Source: Lachnospiraceae bacterium
GTDB lineage: Bacteria; Bacillota; Clostridia; Lachnospirales; Lachnospiraceae
Length of the DNA: 7,777 nucleotides
Assembly: GCA_017958585.1 (NCBI GenBank)
Contig: JAGDCK010000215.1
Coordinates: 1-7,777 of the forward strand
Direction of reading: 5' to 3'
A program made the position numbers and the translations under genes. Below the pieces are notes generated by a model. That model was not told the DNA's origin and did no database searches. It saw only the letters and a list, made by a program, of their open reading frames with translations. Positions 6,039 to 7,777 of this stretch are shown piece by piece (position 1 is the first letter of the stretch; every line of letters starts with the position of its first letter).

Positions 6039-7578
6039 ACAATTTGATAAAGCTTACGCTTCCTGCCGGAGCTGTGACTGTCTTGCCATCCATTGTGGCA
6101 TTGTCTCCGACACTGTATATAAGTTCCTTACCCATCAGATCACATTCAAAAGTAGCATCCTTGTAAGAAGGATTTACGATCACCAGGATCTTTTCATCCT
6201 CAAAGCTTCTGATGTATGCCAGTGGATAAGTGTTTTCCTTTGCATAGATAAATTTCACATCGCCCTGATTTCCAAGAGCCTTGTGGTCTTTTCTGATCTT
6301 TGTAAGTCTCTCCACCTCGTGAAGGAGGGAGTGACTGTCCTCCAGTTCCTTTTTAACCGTGGGACGGTTGGGATCGGGATCGATCTTTATATAAAGCCTG
6401 TCTGAAGGCGCCTGTGAAAATCCTGCATTTGTGGTATCATCCCACTGCATGGGGCTCCTGGAACCGGTCCTTAGATACCCGCCCTCAACGCTCTTTAATC
6501 CTTCCACATATTTCATGCCGATCTCGTCGCCATAATAGATAAAGGGCACTCCCGGCATGGACATTAAGAAACCGAATGCAACCTTAAGTTCGCTTCCGCT
6601 AAGACTCCTTGCAAGTCTGTCCATGTCATGGTTTCCGGAAGGAATGCAGATGAATCCTTTTCCGGCAGTCTCTGCCTGCAAAGACTCGTATTTTTTAACA
6701 AATTCGTAGGCATTGCCTTTTCCTCTTCTTGAAAAGAAAGGCTCCTCACATCTGAAGAGATCATTGTAATGAGAGGGTCCGAAATGGAGTAAAAAGTCCA
6801 TATGGAAACCGCCCTCCAGACTCTTTTGAGGCTCTCCCCACTCAGATACCAGAACTGCCTCGGGGAATTCTTTATTCAAAAAGTCTCTGACATTTTTCCA
6901 AAGGGCAATGGTACCCTTCGACTCGGGATCGTTTTTTACCAGAGAATGAGCCATGTCAACTCTGAATCCGTCGCATCCCATGGAAAGCCAGAAGCGCATT
7001 ATATTTTTAAGTTCTTCCAAAGTGCTCTTTGGTCCCGGTGCATCCACAGGCTGCTGCCAGGGCTCCTTAATCTCATAAAAACCGTAGTTAAGTGCAGGCT
7101 GATGTGCAAAGAAATTCACCATTGCACCGCCGCGCCTCTCGGAGATACCGCAAAGCCAGTTGTAATGTCTGTCTCCGCCCCACTCCGTATCAGACCAGCC
7201 GTATCTGTCTGTGTAGGGATTTATCTCATCCTTCATGGACTCTTTAAACCATTTGTGGGTGATGGCGGTGTGACCTGCCACCAGATCCAGCAAAATATGC
7301 ATGCCCCTCTTGTGCATCTCGTCAAAAAGTCTCTTCAGATCCGCGTTTGTACCATATCTGGGCGCTGCCTCATAAAAGTCCTCCACGTCATAGCCCGCAT
7401 CTCCAAAGGGGGATTTAAAGCAGGGGTTCATCCAGATCGCATTGCATCCAAGGTCGCAAATGTAATCCAGTTTGTCGATGATACCCTGGAAATCTCCGAT
7501 ACCGTCTCCGTTGGTATCTAAAAATGATTGGGGATAAATTTCATAAAAAATCGCATCGTTAAGCCATTCTCTTGCCAT
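6037..7578 (-). CDS. GH13 alpha-glucosidase / alpha-amylase family enzyme
   Basis: A retaining glycoside hydrolase of family 13, probably cytoplasmic because it begins MAREWLNDAIFYEIYPQSF with no signal peptide. The 513 residues are slightly shorter than classical oligo-1,6-glucosidases. An N-terminal (beta/alpha)8 barrel contains the calcium-type loop DTNGDGIGDFQGI (21-33). Region I is DLVAGHT (98-104), region V is QPALN (160-164) and region II is GFRVDMAH with nucleophile D208. Region III is VSEWGEP with general acid E246, and region IV is GNHDMDR with D318. PGVPFIYYGDEIGM (342-355) and a C-terminal beta domain (about 430-513) follow. All three catalytic carboxylates are present. The likely role is hydrolysis of imported malto-oligosaccharides; exact linkage preference is not determinable. 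The start at 7578 is set by AGAAGGAG 4 bases upstream. A GTG 54 bases earlier would extend the frame but lacks a good site. It is the first gene of the operon. Confidence 0.92.
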   Translation of the reverse strand: MAREWLNDAIFYEIYPQSFLDTNGDGIGDFQGIIDKLDYICDLGCNAIWMNPCFKSPFGDAGYDVEDFYEAAPRYGTNADLKRLFDEMHKRGMHILLDLVAGHTAITHKWFKESMKDEINPYTDRYGWSDTEWGGDRHYNWLCGISERRGGAMVNFFAHQPALNYGFYEIKEPWQQPVDAPGPKSTLEELKNIMRFWLSMGCDGFRVDMAHSLVKNDPESKGTIALWKNVRDFLNKEFPEAVLVSEWGEPQKSLEGGFHMDFLLHFGPSHYNDLFRCEEPFFSRRGKGNAYEFVKKYESLQAETAGKGFICIPSGNHDMDRLARSLSGSELKVAFGFLMSMPGVPFIYYGDEIGMKYVEGLKSVEGGYLRTGSRSPMQWDDTTNAGFSQAPSDRLYIKIDPDPNRPTVKKELEDSHSLLHEVERLTKIRKDHKALGNQGDVKFIYAKENTYPLAYIRSFEDEKILVIVNPSYKDATFECDLMGKELIYSVGDNATMDGKTVTAPAGSVSFIKL

Positions 7579-7582
7579 AAGA

Positions 7583-7590
7583 CTCCTTCT
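7583..7590 (-). promoter_or_regulatory. Ribosome binding site fixing the glucosidase start
   Basis: AGAAGGAG on the minus strand lies 4 bases before the ATG at 7578. It favours this start over the in-frame GTG at 7630-7632, and the protein then begins with the usual first beta-strand of GH13 enzymes. Confidence 0.85.
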
Positions 7591-7614
7591 TTTTATAAAA
7601 ACAATTTGTTCTGC

Positions 7615-7647
7615 AAAAGTGTTACCCCTCACACTTGCATCACTTTT
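7615..7647 (-). promoter_or_regulatory. Overlapping inverted repeats in the glucosidase leader
   Basis: Two mutually exclusive pairings are possible in the leader. AAAAGTG (7641-7647 read on the minus strand) can pair with CACTTTT (7615-7621) across 19 bases. Alternatively AAGTGT (7631-7636) can pair with ACACTT (7617-7622) across an 8-base loop. The first arm lies at or beside the predicted transcription start, so the outer repeat could equally be a DNA operator. Confidence 0.35.
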
Positions 7648-7675
7648 ATGATACCAAAATTAGCAAATTAATCAA
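7648..7675 (-). promoter_or_regulatory. Promoter of the glucosidase operon
   Basis: The minus strand reads TTGATT (7670-7675, 4 of 6), a 16-base spacer and TATCAT (7648-7653, 5 of 6). The start would be near 7641, giving a leader of about 63 bases. The spacer is AT-rich. Confidence 0.6.
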
Positions 7676-7701
7676 GGTTAGGGAGGCGTTATTATCCTTA
7701 T

Positions 7702-7724
7702 AAAAAACTTAAGAGTTTGTTAAG
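7702..7724 (-). terminator. Weak terminator-like hairpin upstream of the glucosidase operon
   Basis: On the minus strand CTTAA and TTAAG form a 5-bp stem around a 7-base loop, followed by six T. The U-run is good but the stem is short and AT-rich. If real it would end a minus-strand transcript entering from beyond the right edge, just before the glucosidase promoter. A short open frame ending in TAA at 7720-7722 would fit the 3' end of such a gene, but nothing in its last 18 codons identifies it. Confidence 0.3.
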
Positions 7725-7725
7725 C

Positions 7726-7773
7726 CTTACGAAGTGCACTTGTGAGCTTCCGAAGTGTGCTTACGAAGTGTGC
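7726..7773. repeat. Three copies of a 14-bp repeat at the window edge
   Basis: Copies are CTTACGAAGTGCAC (7726-7739), CTTCCGAAGTGTGC (7747-7760) and CTTACGAAGTGTGC (7760-7773). The last two abut with a one-base overlap; the first is 21 bases upstream of the second. All share CGAAGTG, and the first copy is followed by a partial inverted copy, making AAGTGCACTT (7733-7742) a perfect palindrome. The array may continue beyond the window. The minus-strand frame through it is open for 18 codons, so it could also be the 3' end of a coding region. Confidence 0.6.
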
Positions 7774-7777
7774 ACCT

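Noticed and set aside
6802..7521. A 239-codon open frame on the plus strand inside the glucosidase gene
   Set aside because: It lies wholly opposite a well-supported GH13 gene, its translation resembles no family I recognise, and it is best explained as an antisense shadow.
7579..7632. An 18-residue N-terminal extension of the glucosidase from a GTG at 7630-7632
   Set aside because: There is no ribosome site before the GTG, the extension covers the predicted leader hairpins, and an excellent AGAAGGAG lies 4 bases before the internal ATG at 7578.
7726..7777. CRISPR array at the right edge
   Set aside because: Repeats are only 14 bp, imperfect, and spaced 21 and 13 bases apart with no spacer of normal length.

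Overview
The window looks like a chromosomal segment of a low-to-medium GC Firmicute, most likely a Lachnospiraceae-type Clostridium (inference). The grounds are two tRNA genes without encoded CCA, sigma-A-type promoters, strong AGGAGG-like ribosome binding sites, QueH rather than QueG as the queuosine reductase, and a pairing of a condensation-fold acyltransferase with a zinc-ribbon membrane protein that I recall from this family. No mobile element, integrase, phage gene or CRISPR array is visible. Six protein genes and two tRNA genes fill almost all of it, and nearly everything is on the minus strand.

Left end (1-270, minus): a tRNA-Val(UAC)/tRNA-Met(CAU) transcription unit with a near-consensus promoter, a short leader hairpin and a strong symmetrical terminator. 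Next comes argS (382-2151, minus), encoding arginyl-tRNA synthetase, followed by a long GC-rich hairpin as its likely terminator. The 5' end of argS is odd: the ribosome binding site is spaced for an upstream in-frame ATG whose second codon is TAG, with the usable ATG two codons further on.

Centre (2152-3290): an intergenic region of about 200 bp carries divergent promoters for argS (minus) and for an AEC-family membrane transporter (2349-3290, plus). The transporter gene runs head-on into queH and the two coding regions overlap by 36 bp at their 3' ends.

Right half (3255-7578, minus): a tightly packed gene series reading GH13 glucosidase/amylase, condensation-fold acyltransferase, zinc-ribbon six-TM protein, then queH. 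Gaps are 12, 15 and 49 bp, and a hairpin sits in the last gap. The first three genes look like one translationally linked operon. Its function as a unit is not known to me: it joins cytoplasmic alpha-glucan breakdown to a probable acyl transfer and a membrane protein. Upstream of the operon are a promoter, two mutually exclusive leader hairpins, a weak terminator-like element and a cluster of three 14-bp repeats cut by the window edge.

The points most worth a second look are the ATG-TAG start-stop on argS, the uncharacterised glucosidase/acyltransferase/zinc-ribbon operon, and the repeat cluster at the right edge. I found no clear evidence of a wholly new system.
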